A stretch of DNA of 64,000 nt, taken from assembly GCF_029892045.1 (NCBI RefSeq), contig NZ_CP120368.1, positions 1,114,001 through 1,178,000 of the forward strand, in the 5' to 3' direction. Origin of the DNA: Sinorhizobium numidicum (lineage in GTDB: Bacteria; Pseudomonadota; Alphaproteobacteria; Rhizobiales; Rhizobiaceae). How positions within the stretch are numbered: the first letter of the stretch is position 1; every line of letters starts with the position of its first letter. Below the pieces are notes generated by a model. The model saw only the letters and a list, made by a program, of their open reading frames with translations, made no database searches and had not been told where the DNA came from. Shown here piece by piece: positions 26,358 through 36,323 of this stretch. The position numbers were made by a program, and so were the translations under genes.

Positions 26358-26663
26358 CAAGAGCCCCGTGGTTCCCGTGTCTCACTTTCATTTGCCGCTG
26401 TATTGCCTAACGAAAAGTTAGCGGCATTTTATCGATGGTGCAAACGGCCGGCGAAGGCACTCCACGGGTGTCATCTCAGCGTAGCGCTTCATCCAGCCAC
26501 TGCGCGCGCCTGGGCGGTTGATCGCACGGAAACCGACATGAAATGCATCTTCATGACGCTTGCCGCAGCCAGCTCACATGATTATGGTGCGGCAGTTTTT
26601 TAACCGTTGATTGCGGCCAGAACGTGGGCGTGTGCCTTGCTTTTTCGCCGTCAGGAGTTGTGC
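26358..26663. other. 306-bp divergent intergenic region
   Basis: It separates slt from dapA and must hold both promoters. No gene, RNA or strong palindrome was seen. Confidence 0.4.
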
Positions 26664-27548
26664 ATGTTCAAGGGTTCCATTCCCGCACTCGTAACACCGT
26701 TCACCGCCACCGGCTCGGTGGATGCGGATAGTTTCGTCGCGCATGTGGAATGGCAGATAAAAGAGGGCAGCCTCGGCCTGGTGCCTGTGGGAACCACGGG
26801 GGAATCTCCGACGCTTTCCCATGACGAGCACAAGAAGGTCGTGGAACTGTGCGTCGAAGCGGCGGCTCGGCGCGTGCCGGTCATTGCCGGCGCCGGCTCC
26901 AACAATACGACCGAAGCAGTCGAACTCGCGCAACACGCGGAGAACGCCGGCGCGGACGCCATTCTGGTCGTGACACCCTACTACAATAAGCCGACGCAGA
27001 AGGGCCTTTTTGCCCACTATGCCGCCATTGCCGAAAGCGTCAAGCTGCCGATCGTGATCTACAACATTCCCGGGCGCTCGGTGGTCGACATGAGCGTCGA
27101 GACCATGGCGGCGCTGGCGAAGGCTTACCCGACGATCATCGGCGTCAAGGACGCGACCGGCAAGATCGAGCGCGTTTCAGAGCAGCGCATGGCCTGCGGC
27201 AAGGAGTTCGTTCAACTCTCGGGCGAAGACGCGACCGCGCTTGGCTTCAATGCACATGGCGGCGTGGGCTGCATCTCCGTCACCGCCAACGTCGCACCGC
27301 GCCTCTGCGCCGAATTTCAGGAGGCGACGCTCGCCGGCGATTTCGCCAAGGCGCTCGACTACCAGGACAAATTGATGCCGCTTCACAAGGCTATCTTTAT
27401 AGAGCCCGGTCTTTGCGGCGCGAAATACGCGCTTCATCGCCTTGGTCGGATGAGCCGCACGGTGCGCTCGCCGTTGCTTTCGACGCTCGAGCCGGCCACG
27501 GAGGCGGCGATCGATGCGGCGCTCCGGCATGCAGGGTTGGTGAACTGA
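26664..27548 (+). CDS. dapA: 4-hydroxy-tetrahydrodipicolinate synthase
   Basis: A 294-residue class I aldolase-fold enzyme. It condenses pyruvate with aspartate semialdehyde, the first step of the diaminopimelate/lysine branch, in the cytosol. Visible motifs are [14 protein letters not shown] near residue 44, [14 protein letters not shown] with the catalytic tyrosine, [11 protein letters not shown], and [12 protein letters not shown] with the Schiff-base lysine. The ATG at 26664 follows AGGAGTTGTGC; longer starts are open but lack this site. Its stop overlaps the smpB start (ATGA type). Confidence 0.97.
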   Translation: MFKGSIPALVTPFTATGSVDADSFVAHVEWQIKEGSLGLVPVGTTGESPTLSHDEHKKVVELCVEAAARRVPVIAGAGSNNTTEAVELAQHAENAGADAILVVTPYYNKPTQKGLFAHYAAIAESVKLPIVIYNIPGRSVVDMSVETMAALAKAYPTIIGVKDATGKIERVSEQRMACGKEFVQLSGEDATALGFNAHGGVGCISVTANVAPRLCAEFQEATLAGDFAKALDYQDKLMPLHKAIFIEPGLCGAKYALHRLGRMSRTVRSPLLSTLEPATEAAIDAALRHAGLVN

Positions 27549-28027
27549 TGGCACCCAAGGGCAGCGAGCGGACGGTCAAGAAAGTGGTCGCGGAAAACCG
27601 CAAGGCCCGCTTCAACTACGAGATCGTCGATACCTACGAGGCGGGTCTGGTGCTGACCGGCACGGAGGTCAAATCGTTGCGCGAGGGAAAAGCCAATATC
27701 GCCGAATCATACGCGACCGACGAGGGCGGCGAAATCTGGCTGATCAATTCCTATCTGCCGGAATATTTACAGGCCAACCGCTTCAACCATGAAACACGCC
27801 GGCGCCGCAAATTGCTGCTGTCGAAGCGTGAGGTGAACCGCCTGCAGGGCGCCGTCAACCGCGAAGGCATGTCGCTCATCCCGCTCAGGATCTATTTCAA
27901 CGAGCGCGGACGAGCCAAACTCGAACTGGCGCTCGGTAAGGGCAAGAAGCTGCACGATAAGCGCGAGACGTCCAAGGAACGCGATTGGAACCGGCAGAAG
28001 AACCGCCTGCTCAAGGAGCGCGGCTGA
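27548..28027 (+). CDS. smpB: SsrA-binding protein
   Basis: A 159-residue RNA-binding protein that carries tmRNA to stalled ribosomes. The oligonucleotide-binding barrel includes [33 protein letters not shown] and the KLHDKRE motif, and the basic tail ([17 protein letters not shown]) is the part that enters the decoding centre. It overlaps dapA by one base. tmRNA itself is not in this window. Confidence 0.97.
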   Translation: MAPKGSERTVKKVVAENRKARFNYEIVDTYEAGLVLTGTEVKSLREGKANIAESYATDEGGEIWLINSYLPEYLQANRFNHETRRRRKLLLSKREVNRLQGAVNREGMSLIPLRIYFNERGRAKLELALGKGKKLHDKRETSKERDWNRQKNRLLKERG

Positions 28028-28054
28028 CCTTCCTGCATATTAATCCAGTGTTAC

Positions 28055-28170
28055 CGTCCTCTCATCCGGCCTGCCGCCAGCTTCTCCCCGCAAGCGGGGC
28101 GAAGGAAACAAGCGGCAAGCGCTCTAATTCCTTTCGCCTGTTTACAGGGAGCCGGAGCGAGGGCGGAAGA
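28055..28170. repeat. RIME-like rhizobial intergenic repeat
   Basis: The stretch CTCATCCGGCCTGCCGCC followed by CTTCTCCCCG-CAAG-CGGGGCGAAGG is characteristic of the Rhizobium intergenic mosaic element RIME1 and forms a stable hairpin (CCCCG/CGGGG core). It fills the gap between the convergent smpB and NYN genes and probably also ends transcription. Confidence 0.7.
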
Positions 28171-28189
28171 GCCGGTCGCAGCGCTAATC

Positions 28190-28768
28190 CTAGAGTTCAA
28201 CGTCATCGGCAACGGGCTCGGCCGGGCGCGGCGCGCGTTCCGACGGCTCGCGGCCGATCTCGCCCCGGAGTGTGACGAGATCGATGAAGTGATCGGCCTG
28301 GCGGCGCAGGTCGTCAGCAATCATCGGCGGCTGCGTCGACATGGTCGAGACCACCGATACCTTGCGGCCCTTGCGCTGCAGCGCCTCGACGAGCGTCGTA
28401 AAGTCGCCGTCGCCTGAGAAGATCACCAGATGATCGACGGTCTCGGACTGTTCCATGGCGTCGATTGCCAATTCGATATCCATGTTGCCCTTGATCTTGC
28501 GTCGCCCGAGCGAGTCGGTGAATTCCTTGGCAGGCTTGGTGACGACCTTGTAGCCGTTATAGTCGAGCCAATCGATCAGCGGGCGGATCGAGGAATATTC
28601 CTGATCTTCGATCAGTGCCGTATAGTAGTAGGCCCGCAGCAGATAGCCGCGTTTCTGAAACGCCTTGAGCAGCTTGCGGTAGTCGATGTCGAAACCGAGG
28701 CTCTTCGATGCGGCGTAGAGATTGGCGCCGTCGATGAAAAGAGCGATTTTCTCGCGAGGATCGAACAT
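28190..28768 (-). CDS. NYN domain protein (LabA/DUF88 family)
   Basis: A 192-residue PIN-like NYN protein with the acidic catalytic set IALFIDGANLYAA, KGNMDIELAIDAM and LVIFSGDGDFTTLV. Such proteins are predicted or shown ribonucleases acting on RNA. The start at 28768 follows AAGGAATTAACG, a better site than the longer open frame. The tail is proline- and charge-rich (residues 172-192). It converges on smpB and is divergent from rpoZ. Confidence 0.9.
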   Translation of the reverse strand: MFDPREKIALFIDGANLYAASKSLGFDIDYRKLLKAFQKRGYLLRAYYYTALIEDQEYSSIRPLIDWLDYNGYKVVTKPAKEFTDSLGRRKIKGNMDIELAIDAMEQSETVDHLVIFSGDGDFTTLVEALQRKGRKVSVVSTMSTQPPMIADDLRRQADHFIDLVTLRGEIGREPSERAPRPAEPVADDVEL

Positions 28769-29226
28769 CGTTAATTCCTTTTCCATGGCCTGCACATTTG
28801 ACCCGACCGTCCGCACGGGAGGCTGCGCAGAAATAAGTGGATTACATTAATTATTGCTGATATTGCAAATAATGTAGGTTATACCACGCTTTATTCCAAG
28901 CAGCGCACGGCGCCTATAGCTAGTTTTAGCAGTTGCTGCCGTTCGTCCACACTTCAATTTGCAATCGCTGCTGGACATTCATCCGAAATATCGCGCAATA
29001 CAATCAATGTCTGTGACCGACGGACGCAGCCCACAATTATGGTATTTTAACATGTGCGGCGAAATGGATGCAGGAAAAACTTGAACTTATGCGGTTTTGA
29101 TTGTATCCGGGCGACTAATTCCAGAAATCGGAGCCGATGAGGTCGTCCCGTGGCGGCCGTTCCGGTTTCGTGTCGTTAATCCGTGCGGCGGCGTTGCCGC
29201 CGCTATGAGCCGCAAAGGACAGGCAA
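28769..29226. other. 458-bp region upstream of rpoZ and the NYN gene
   Basis: No gene is supported. At 28845-28880 there is an AT-rich imperfect inverted repeat (TTACATTAATTATTGC against GCAAATAATGTAG) close to the NYN gene start, which may be an operator or a promoter element. The rpoZ promoter should lie in the last 150 bp. Confidence 0.4.
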
Positions 29227-29634
29227 ATGGCCCGTGTCACCGTCGAAGATTGCATTGATAAGGTCGACAACCGTTTCGAACTCGTTCTGCTCGCCAGTCA
29301 CCGTGCGCGCCTGGTTTCGCAAGGTGCCCCGATCACCGTAGACCGCGACAACGACAAGAACCCGGTTGTTGCTCTGCGTGAGATCGCCGATGAAACCCTT
29401 TCACCGGGCGATCTGAAGGAGGATCTGATCCACTCGCTGCAGAAGCACGTTGAAGTGGACGAGCCCGAACCCGATCCGGCTTCGCTCACTCAGCCTGAAG
29501 CTGCCGCTGCATTCGCGGAAACCGCGGAAGATGAAGACCAGCCGGAAGCGCTCACCTTCGACCGCATGTCGGAAGAGGAGCTATTGGCCGGAATCGAGGG
29601 CCTCGTGCCCCCGGAAAAGAGCGACGACTACTAA
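29227..29634 (+). CDS. rpoZ: RNA polymerase omega subunit
   Basis: A 135-residue protein beginning [24 protein letters not shown], the conserved omega start that folds around the beta-prime C-terminus, with [12 protein letters not shown] at residues 45-60 and an acidic alphaproteobacterial tail. Omega assists polymerase assembly and contributes one ppGpp site in proteobacteria. The neighbouring gene rsh makes ppGpp, the common rpoZ-rsh linkage, although a terminator separates them here. Confidence 0.97.
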   Translation: MARVTVEDCIDKVDNRFELVLLASHRARLVSQGAPITVDRDNDKNPVVALREIADETLSPGDLKEDLIHSLQKHVEVDEPEPDPASLTQPEAAAAFAETAEDEDQPEALTFDRMSEEELLAGIEGLVPPEKSDDY

Positions 29635-29673
29635 GATCCGTTTCGGAACTCTGTTCCGGCGTGTTTTCGAAGC

Positions 29674-29706
29674 AGTGCGCCACTCGTATGATTGGCGCAC
29701 TTTTTT
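29674..29706 (+). terminator. intrinsic terminator between rpoZ and rsh
   Basis: Stem AGTGCGCCA/TGGCGCACT with a ten-base loop followed by TTTTT, 40 bp after the rpoZ stop. The rsh start is only 30 bp further, so rsh may depend on read-through or on a promoter near the hairpin. Confidence 0.85.
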
Positions 29707-29736
29707 ATTTGCCTGATTTCACGGAGCCGCCAGCGG

Positions 29737-31962
29737 ATGATGCGCCAATACGAGCTCGTTGAGCGCGTGCAGAAATACAAGCCCGACGTGAATGAAGCCT
29801 TGCTGAACAAGGCCTACGTTTATGCCATGCAGAAGCATGGCCAGCAGAAGCGGGCAAGCGGCGACCCTTACATCTCCCATCCCCTCGAAGTGGCGGCGAT
29901 CCTTACGGAAATGCATCTGGACGAGTCCACGATCGCCGTTGCTCTGCTGCACGATACGATCGAGGACACGACTGCAACGCGGCAGGAAATAGACGATCTC
30001 TTCGGCGAGGATATCGGCGCTCTGGTCGAAGGCCTGACGAAGATCAAGAAGCTCGACCTCGTCACGAAAAAGGCAAAGCAGGCGGAGAATCTCCGCAAGC
30101 TTCTGCTCGCCATCTCCGACGACGTGCGCGTGCTCTTGGTCAAGCTCGCCGATCGCCTGCACAACATGCGCACGCTCGATCACATGTCGGCGGAAAAACG
30201 CGCCCGCATTTCTGAGGAGACGATGGATATCTATGCGCCCCTCGCCGGGCGCATGGGCATGCAGGACATGCGCGAGGAGCTCGAAAATCTCGCCTTCCGC
30301 TACATCAATCCCGAGGCCTACGAGACCGTCACCAGACGGCTCGAGGAACTCTCCCAGCGCAATGAAGGCTTGATCAAGAAGATCGAGGACGAACTGACCG
30401 ACCTGCTGCAGGCCGAGGGACTGACAGGTGCCTTGGTCAAAGGGCGTCAGAAGAAGCCCTATTCGGTCTTCCGCAAGATGCAGTCGAAGTCGCTCTCCTT
30501 CGAGCAATTGTCGGATGTCTGGGGCTTCCGCATCATCGTCGACGATATTCCCTCTTGCTATCGTGCGCTCGGAATCGTGCACACACGCTGGCGCGTGGTC
30601 CCGGGCCGTTTCAAGGACTATATCTCGACGCCGAAGCAGAACGACTACCAGTCGATCCACACGACGATCATCGGCCCCTCGCGCCAGCGCATCGAATTGC
30701 AGATCCGTACGAAACGCATGCACGAGGTGGCCGAATACGGCATTGCCGCGCACGCGCTTTATAAGGATCGTGATGCCGTTTCGGCCGAACCGACGCTCTC
30801 TCCCACCTCGAATGCCTATTCCTGGCTTCGCCGCACGATCGAATCGCTTGCCGAAGGCGATAATCCTGAAGAGTTTCTCGAGCATACGAAACTCGAACTC
30901 TTCCAGGATCAGGTGTTCTGCTTTACGCCCAAGGGGCAGTTGATAGCCCTTCCGCGCGGCGCCACGCCGATCGACTTTGCCTATGCGGTGCATACCAATA
31001 TCGGCGACACCTGCGTCGGCGCCAAGATCAACGGCCGCATCATGCCGTTGGTTACGCGTCTCAACAATGGCGACGAGGTAGAGATCATCCGCTCGGGCAT
31101 TCAGGTGCCACCGCCTGCCTGGGAGGAGATCGTCGTCACCGGCAAGGCGCGCGCGGCCATTCGCCGCGCCACGCGTGCCGCCGTCCGCAAGCAATATGCC
31201 GGTCTCGGCTACCGCATCCTTGAGCGCACCTTCGAGCGCGCCGGCAAGATCTTTTCGCGCGAAGCGCTGAAGCCGGTGCTTCATAGGCTCGGGCAGAAGG
31301 ACGTCGAGGATGCGATTGCCGCGGTCGGTCGCGGCGAACTTTCTTCTCTCGATGTCCTGCGCGCTGTCTTCCCCGATCATCAGGATGAACGCGTGACGGT
31401 CAAGCCGAGCGCCGACGAAGGCTGGTTCAACATGCGCAGCGCCGCCGGCATGGTCTTCAAGCTGCCCGGCCGTTCGAAAGAAGCGCTTGCAGCGCAACAG
31501 GCAGAGGGACCGGAGGCATTGCCGATCCGCGGCCTCTCCGGCAATGCAGAGGTTCATTTCAGTCCTGCGGGCGCCGTGCCCGGAGACCGTATCGTCGGTA
31601 TCATGGACCGCGACAAGGGCATTACCATCTACCCGATTCAGTCGCCGATCCTGCAAAAATTCGATGAAGAGCCGGAGCGCTGGATCGATGTCCGCTGGGA
31701 TCTCGATGAGGCGAACAACAGCCGTTTTATGGCGAGGATCGCAGTGAGCGCGCTGAATGAACCCGGGACGCTGGCGGAGATAGCCCAGGCGATCGCGACC
31801 ACCGATGTCAATATTCGTTCGCTTTCCATGGGGCGCGTCGCTGCGGACTTCAGCGAGTTGCACTTCGATCTGGAAGTCTGGGATCTGCGGCAGCTCAACC
31901 ATCTGATGGCACAGCTCAAGGAATTGCCGAGCATCTCCATGGTCAAGCGTCTGTTCGAATAA
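29737..31962 (+). CDS. rsh: bifunctional (p)ppGpp synthetase/hydrolase
   Basis: A 741-residue long RSH protein. The HD hydrolase domain (residues about 30-190) has ISHPLEVAAIL, LLHDTIEDT and LADRLHNMRTL. The synthetase domain (240-350) has GRQKKPYSVFRKM, WGFRIIV and DYISTPKQNDYQSIHT. TGS (390-450), helical and C-terminal ACT domains follow. It makes and degrades the stringent-response alarmone and in rhizobia affects symbiosis. It is the only long RSH in the window and is expected to be the single bifunctional one. The start ATG follows GGAGCCGCCAGCGG. Confidence 0.96.
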   Translation: MMRQYELVERVQKYKPDVNEALLNKAYVYAMQKHGQQKRASGDPYISHPLEVAAILTEMHLDESTIAVALLHDTIEDTTATRQEIDDLFGEDIGALVEGLTKIKKLDLVTKKAKQAENLRKLLLAISDDVRVLLVKLADRLHNMRTLDHMSAEKRARISEETMDIYAPLAGRMGMQDMREELENLAFRYINPEAYETVTRRLEELSQRNEGLIKKIEDELTDLLQAEGLTGALVKGRQKKPYSVFRKMQSKSLSFEQLSDVWGFRIIVDDIPSCYRALGIVHTRWRVVPGRFKDYISTPKQNDYQSIHTTIIGPSRQRIELQIRTKRMHEVAEYGIAAHALYKDRDAVSAEPTLSPTSNAYSWLRRTIESLAEGDNPEEFLEHTKLELFQDQVFCFTPKGQLIALPRGATPIDFAYAVHTNIGDTCVGAKINGRIMPLVTRLNNGDEVEIIRSGIQVPPPAWEEIVVTGKARAAIRRATRAAVRKQYAGLGYRILERTFERAGKIFSREALKPVLHRLGQKDVEDAIAAVGRGELSSLDVLRAVFPDHQDERVTVKPSADEGWFNMRSAAGMVFKLPGRSKEALAAQQAEGPEALPIRGLSGNAEVHFSPAGAVPGDRIVGIMDRDKGITIYPIQSPILQKFDEEPERWIDVRWDLDEANNSRFMARIAVSALNEPGTLAEIAQAIATTDVNIRSLSMGRVAADFSELHFDLEVWDLRQLNHLMAQLKELPSISMVKRLFE

Positions 31963-32135
31963 GAAATGCCGATCGTCAGGCAATTACATGGAGATTGCCT
32001 GCCGATTGAGCAGCCATGGCACATGAAATCAGCATGCCATGCGTGACCTGCATGGCTGCCGACCCATCCTCGCGCTGGTGAAGCGCCGGCTGCTACACTA
32101 TCTTCTGGCTCGGGAGGTAAACGAAGAGGTTTGCC

Positions 32136-32288
32136 ATGTTCAAGCAGTTGAAGAAAATCACCCGTGCCCTGCACATCCCCACCGTCGAAGAGCGTGAGAT
32201 CGCTTATCTAAACGGTTCCGTCGATCGCATCGATCTCGAATACCGTCAGCGCCAGATCGACCGCGGCCTGTTTCGCAACAGTTTCTGA
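32136..32288 (+). CDS. DUF3563 family small protein, 50 aa
   Basis: A short frame giving MFKQLKKITRALHIPTVEE, then REIAYLNGSVDRIDLEYRQ and RQIDRGLFRNSF. The core PT-EEREIAYLNGSVDRIDLE-RQRQIDRG (given discontinuously) fits DUF3563, a small alpha/betaproteobacterial family of unknown role. AAACGAAGAGG upstream is a good ribosome binding site. It lies alone between rsh and the DUF2062 gene. Confidence 0.75.
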   Translation: MFKQLKKITRALHIPTVEEREIAYLNGSVDRIDLEYRQRQIDRGLFRNSF

Positions 32289-32569
32289 CCTCGCAATTCT
32301 GCGCGCCGCGCAGCGCGCAGGCTGCCGCAATATTTTGTATTTGCGCGTGACACGGCCTTGGTTCGATCCTTGATCCAAGGAATTGTGCCGATAGCTCGCC
32401 CAGGTGAGCGCTCTCGAGCTATGCGCCTGGAGAATGGCTCTGATGCAAGTTTCGCCACGTGCCACATGGGTTGCGCGTGGCGGGTGTCGCGCCTATCTTG
32501 CGGCCATCAAAAGGCGGGCGGGCCGTCTTGCGCCGAGAGGCGGCTTCACGATGCGGTCATGACGGCATA

Positions 32570-33124
32570 ATGTTATTCAGGCGCAGAAAACCGGTCACGA
32601 TATCCGAAAGGCTTCGCGTATTCCTGTGGCCGCGCAAGGGGTTTGCACGCGGTTTGCGTTATATCGGCTTGCGCATCCTGCGTCTGAAGTCGTCTCCGCA
32701 CTCGATCGCGGTAGGAGTGGCGGCGGGCGCCGCTTCCTCCTTCACGCCCTTCTTCGGCTTCCACATCGTCCTTGCGGTCCTCCTCGCGTCGCTCTTTTCG
32801 GGCAACCTGATCGCGGCCGCCGTCACCACCGCGCTTGCCAATCCGATCACCATCCCGGTGATCCTGACGGCGTCCTACGAACTCGGCACGGTACTGATGG
32901 GACCGCAACTCGGCCCGATCATCGGCAACGCCGAATTGACCCGGATGATCGAGCATCTCGAGCTTGACAGGCTCTGGGGACCCGTCTTCAAACCGATGCT
33001 GATCGGCTCGCTTCCACTCTCCATCACTGGCGCCTTAATCTTTTACGCGCTCGCCTATCAGGCGGTCCGGCTTTTCCAGCAACGGCGCCGGCGGAAACCA
33101 TCGCACGAGATCGGACAATCATGA
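32570..33124 (+). CDS. DUF2062 family membrane protein
   Basis: A 184-residue membrane protein. After a basic N-terminus ([21 protein letters not shown]) it has the DUF2062 core: [46 protein letters not shown], and a final hydrophobic segment near residue 160. The family has about three membrane segments and no assigned biochemical role. Its stop overlaps the acpS start by four bases, so it leads the acpS-lepB-rnc-era operon. Confidence 0.85.
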   Translation: MLFRRRKPVTISERLRVFLWPRKGFARGLRYIGLRILRLKSSPHSIAVGVAAGAASSFTPFFGFHIVLAVLLASLFSGNLIAAAVTTALANPITIPVILTASYELGTVLMGPQLGPIIGNAELTRMIEHLELDRLWGPVFKPMLIGSLPLSITGALIFYALAYQAVRLFQQRRRRKPSHEIGQS

Positions 33125-33543
33125 TGATCATCGGCATCGGCAGCGATCTCATCGATATTCGCCGCATCGAAAATTCGCTCCAACGCTTCGGAGAGCGTTT
33201 CGTCAATCGATGTTTCACCGACATCGAGATCGCCAAATCGGACGGCCGCAAAAATCGCGCGGCCTCCTATGCCAAGCGCTTTGCCGCCAAGGAGGCCTGT
33301 TCGAAGGCGCTGGGTACCGGCCTGGCGCAGGGCGTGTTCTGGAAGGATATGGGTGTCGTCAACATGCCCGGCGGAAAGCCGACCATGCAACTGACCGGTG
33401 GCGCGGCAGCCCGCCTTCAGGAAATGCTGCCTCTCGGGCACCGCGCCGCCATACACCTGACGATCACGGATGACTTCCCGCTCGCACAAGCCTTCGTGAT
33501 TATCGAGGCGCTCCCCGTTGCCCCGGTGGAGGGAACGGTTTAG
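33121..33543 (+). CDS. acpS: holo-[acyl-carrier-protein] synthase
   Basis: A 140-residue 4'-phosphopantetheinyl transferase: [18 protein letters not shown] with the Mg-binding aspartate, and [18 protein letters not shown], the KE-A-SKALG signature. It converts apo-ACP to holo-ACP using coenzyme A. It overlaps the DUF2062 stop and precedes lepB. Confidence 0.97.
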   Translation: MMIIGIGSDLIDIRRIENSLQRFGERFVNRCFTDIEIAKSDGRKNRAASYAKRFAAKEACSKALGTGLAQGVFWKDMGVVNMPGGKPTMQLTGGAAARLQEMLPLGHRAAIHLTITDDFPLAQAFVIIEALPVAPVEGTV

Positions 33544-33711
33544 AGCATTCCCGAAAAGACCGGACTGGCGGTCGCTTGAAGCGTGGAATTCACGCAACAT
33601 ATAGGCTCGAATTGCGTGGCGACGCGCAGAACGGGAGCCCCGCCGCATACGAGCTTTGAAAGCGCGAAGCTATGGCGCCCCCCGGGCAGGATGACAAAGG
33701 AAGAACGCAGC

Positions 33712-34455
33712 GTGGCAGAAAAGACAGAAACGAAGCAGAGCGGCATCTGGGAAAATGTGAAGGTCATCATTCAGGCGCTGCTCTTGGCCGTAGTCATCCG
33801 GACCGTCTTCTTCCAGCCCTTCACGATTCCGTCGGGTTCGATGATGCCGACCCTCCTGGTCGGCGACTATATCTTCGTTAACAAGTTCGCCTACGGCTAT
33901 TCGAAATACTCGCTGCCCTTCTCGCCGAACCTTTTCAGCGGCCGTATCTTTGCGAGCGAGCCGGAACGCGGCGATATCGTCGTCTTCCGGTTTCCGCCCA
34001 ACCCCGATATCGACTACATCAAGCGCCTCGTCGGTCTTCCGGGCGACCGCATCCAGGTGCGCGACAGCATCCTCTACGTCAATGACAAGCCCGTCGACCG
34101 CATTCCGGACGGCACATTTCGGGCTGACGACCAGTACGACACCGGCGGCGATGTCCCGGTCTACCGCGAGACGATGGACAACGGGGTTTCCTACGATACG
34201 CTCGACCAGTTCCCGGAGTCGCGCGGCGACAATACTCGCGAATTCATCGTCCCCGAGGGCCACTATTTCATGATGGGCGATAACCGCGACAATTCCGCCG
34301 ACAGCCGCTTCGATGTCGGTTTCGTTCCGGCGGAAAACCTCGTGGGGCGCGCAAGCCTGATCTTCTTCTCGCTTGGCAACGACACCTCTTTCCGCGAAAT
34401 CTGGAAATGGCCGGCAAACCTTCGCTACGATCGCCTGTTCAAGGCTGTTGAATAA
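33712..34455 (+). CDS. lepB: signal peptidase I
   Basis: A 247-residue membrane protease from a GTG preceded by AAGGAAGAACGCAGC. One N-terminal membrane segment (VIIQALLLAVVIRTVFF) is followed by box B IPSGSMMPTL with the catalytic serine, box D DYIKRLVGLPGDRI with the general-base lysine, and box E MGDNRDNSADSR. It removes signal peptides on the periplasmic side. An ATG seven codons upstream is in frame but has no proper spacing to a binding site. The stop overlaps rnc by one base. Confidence 0.96.
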   Translation: MAEKTETKQSGIWENVKVIIQALLLAVVIRTVFFQPFTIPSGSMMPTLLVGDYIFVNKFAYGYSKYSLPFSPNLFSGRIFASEPERGDIVVFRFPPNPDIDYIKRLVGLPGDRIQVRDSILYVNDKPVDRIPDGTFRADDQYDTGGDVPVYRETMDNGVSYDTLDQFPESRGDNTREFIVPEGHYFMMGDNRDNSADSRFDVGFVPAENLVGRASLIFFSLGNDTSFREIWKWPANLRYDRLFKAVE

Positions 34456-35171
34456 TGAAGCGGCGCTCGCTGAGCGTGGAGGATCGGGCGAGGCTCGAGG
34501 CCGCGATCGGCTATCAGTTTGCCGAGAAGGACCGTCTTGACCGGGCGCTTACCCATTCCAGCGCCCGCAATGCCAAGGCAAGCAACTATCAACGTCTCGA
34601 ATTCCTGGGGGACCGGGTCCTCGGGCTTTGCGTCGCCGAACTTCTATTCGCGACGTTTCGCGACGCGAACGAGGGGGAGCTATCGGTTCGCTTGAACCAG
34701 CTTGTCAGCGCCGAAAGCTGTGCCAGGGTGGCGGACGATCTGTCGCTGCACGAGTTCATCCACACCGGTTCGGACGTGAAGAAGATCACCGGCAAACACA
34801 TGATGAATGTCCGTGCCGATGTGGTAGAATCGTTGATTGCCGCGATCTATCTCGATGGCGGATTGGAAGCTGCGCGGCGCTTCGTGCTGCAACATTGGAC
34901 GCATCGCGCCGCGAGCGCAGACGGCGCCCGTCGTGACGCGAAAACTGAACTACAGGAATGGGCGCATGCCAAATTCGGCATTGCGCCGAAATATAGGACG
35001 GATGATCGCTCCGGTCCCGATCATGATCCGCGTTTCACGGTGACGGTCGAGATCGACGGGCTTGCGCCGGAGACGGGGACTGACCGCTCCAAGCGCGGCG
35101 CCGAACAGGTCGCCGCTACGAAATTGCTGGAACGCGAAGGTGTTTGGCAGAAGCAATCTGCCGGAAATTGA
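34455..35171 (+). CDS. rnc: ribonuclease III
   Basis: A 238-residue double-strand-specific RNase. The catalytic domain has QRLEFLGDRVLGL (family ERLEFLGDSVL; this protein has arginine in place of the usual serine) and ADVVESLIAAIYLDGG. The C-terminal double-stranded RNA-binding domain covers about 160-230. It processes rRNA and degrades duplex RNA. It overlaps lepB and era by one base each in a tight operon. Confidence 0.96.
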   Translation: MKRRSLSVEDRARLEAAIGYQFAEKDRLDRALTHSSARNAKASNYQRLEFLGDRVLGLCVAELLFATFRDANEGELSVRLNQLVSAESCARVADDLSLHEFIHTGSDVKKITGKHMMNVRADVVESLIAAIYLDGGLEAARRFVLQHWTHRAASADGARRDAKTELQEWAHAKFGIAPKYRTDDRSGPDHDPRFTVTVEIDGLAPETGTDRSKRGAEQVAATKLLEREGVWQKQSAGN

Positions 35172-36106
35172 TGGAAGCCATGACAGATATGGAAAATAAT
35201 GCGGCCGGCGGCGCGCCGACCCGCTCGGGTTTTGTGGCGCTGATCGGTGCCACGAATGCCGGCAAATCGACGCTGGTCAACCGCCTCGTCGGCGCAAAGG
35301 TGTCGATCGTCAGCCATAAGGTGCAGACGACGCGCGCTATCGTCCGCGGCATCGCGATTCATGATAACGCCCAAATCGTATTCATGGACACACCCGGTAT
35401 CTTCAAGCCGCGGCGCCGGCTTGATCGCGCCATGGTCACCAGCGCTTGGGGCGGCGCCAAGGATGCGGACGTGATCATGCTGCTGATCGATAGCGAGCGC
35501 GGGTTGAAAGGAGATGCGGCGACGATCCTTGAAGGCCTGAAGGAAGTCCATCAGCCGAAAATCCTGGTGCTCAACAAGATTGACCAGGTTCGCCGGGAGG
35601 ATTTGCTGAAGCTCGCGGCTGCGGCGAACGAGGTGGTCAGCTTCGAACGCACCTTCATGATCTCGGCGCTTTCGGGCTCCGGTTGCGACGATCTCATGGA
35701 CTATCTGGCCAAGGCGCTTCCAGAGGGGCCCTGGTATTACCCGGAGGATCAGATCTCCGACCTGCCGATGCGCCAACTCGCCGCCGAGATCACCCGCGAA
35801 AAGCTGTTCCTTCGACTGCATCAGGAACTCCCTTATGCCTCTCACGTCGAGACGGAAAAATGGGAAGAGCGCAAGGATGGATCGGTGCGCATCGAACAGG
35901 TGATCTATGTCGAGCGCGAGAGCCAGAAGAAGATCGCGCTTGGCAAGGGAGGGGAGGCGATCAAGGCGATCTCGACCGCAGCCCGCAAGGAGTTGTCGGA
36001 AATCCTCGAGCAGCCGGTGCACCTTTTCCTCTTCGTCAAGGTGCGCGAGAACTGGGGCGACGATCCCGAGCGTTTCCGCGAGATGGGTCTCGAATTCCCG
36101 CGGTAG
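35171..36106 (+). CDS. era: GTPase Era
   Basis: A 311-residue GTPase that binds 16S rRNA during small-subunit maturation. G1 is GATNAGKSTLVNRLVG, G3 MDTPGIF, G4 LNKIDQV; the C-terminal KH domain includes GKGGEAIKAISTAARKEL. The ATG overlaps the rnc stop (TGATG). The rnc-era pairing is widely conserved and supports a shared role in rRNA handling. Confidence 0.97.
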   Translation: MEAMTDMENNAAGGAPTRSGFVALIGATNAGKSTLVNRLVGAKVSIVSHKVQTTRAIVRGIAIHDNAQIVFMDTPGIFKPRRRLDRAMVTSAWGGAKDADVIMLLIDSERGLKGDAATILEGLKEVHQPKILVLNKIDQVRREDLLKLAAAANEVVSFERTFMISALSGSGCDDLMDYLAKALPEGPWYYPEDQISDLPMRQLAAEITREKLFLRLHQELPYASHVETEKWEERKDGSVRIEQVIYVERESQKKIALGKGGEAIKAISTAARKELSEILEQPVHLFLFVKVRENWGDDPERFREMGLEFPR

Positions 36107-36169
36107 CGGGACCTGCGCTAGATCACGAATCGGCTCAAAATCATGAACGTGATCAATTCTGATAAGTAG

Positions 36170-36323
36170 AGCGGGACTTGGGCGGGAAACCGCACACACA
36201 CTTGTCCTCATCCCGCTCTAGAGCGCCGTGCGTTCAAGTGAACGCACAAAGGACGCTCTAGCACTCTAGATTCCAGAGCATCTTGTCCGCTTCCAGCGGT
36301 TCCGTTTGAAAGCGGGATGCTCT
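36170..36323. repeat. mosaic of three long inverted repeats between era and arsH
   Basis: Three palindromes lie in a row: AGCGGGA/TCCCGCT (36170-36217); CTAGAGCG with GTGCGTTCA-AG-TGAACGCAC and CGCTCTAG (36218-36260); and AGAGCATC/GATGCTCT (36275-36323). The last overlaps the arsH stop. Such composite palindromes are common in Sinorhizobium intergenic DNA and here separate two convergent operons. Confidence 0.7.

Noticed and set aside
29719..31983. A 754-codon open frame antisense to rsh
   Set aside because: It mirrors the codon pattern of rsh, has no start signal or domain, and rsh itself is certain.
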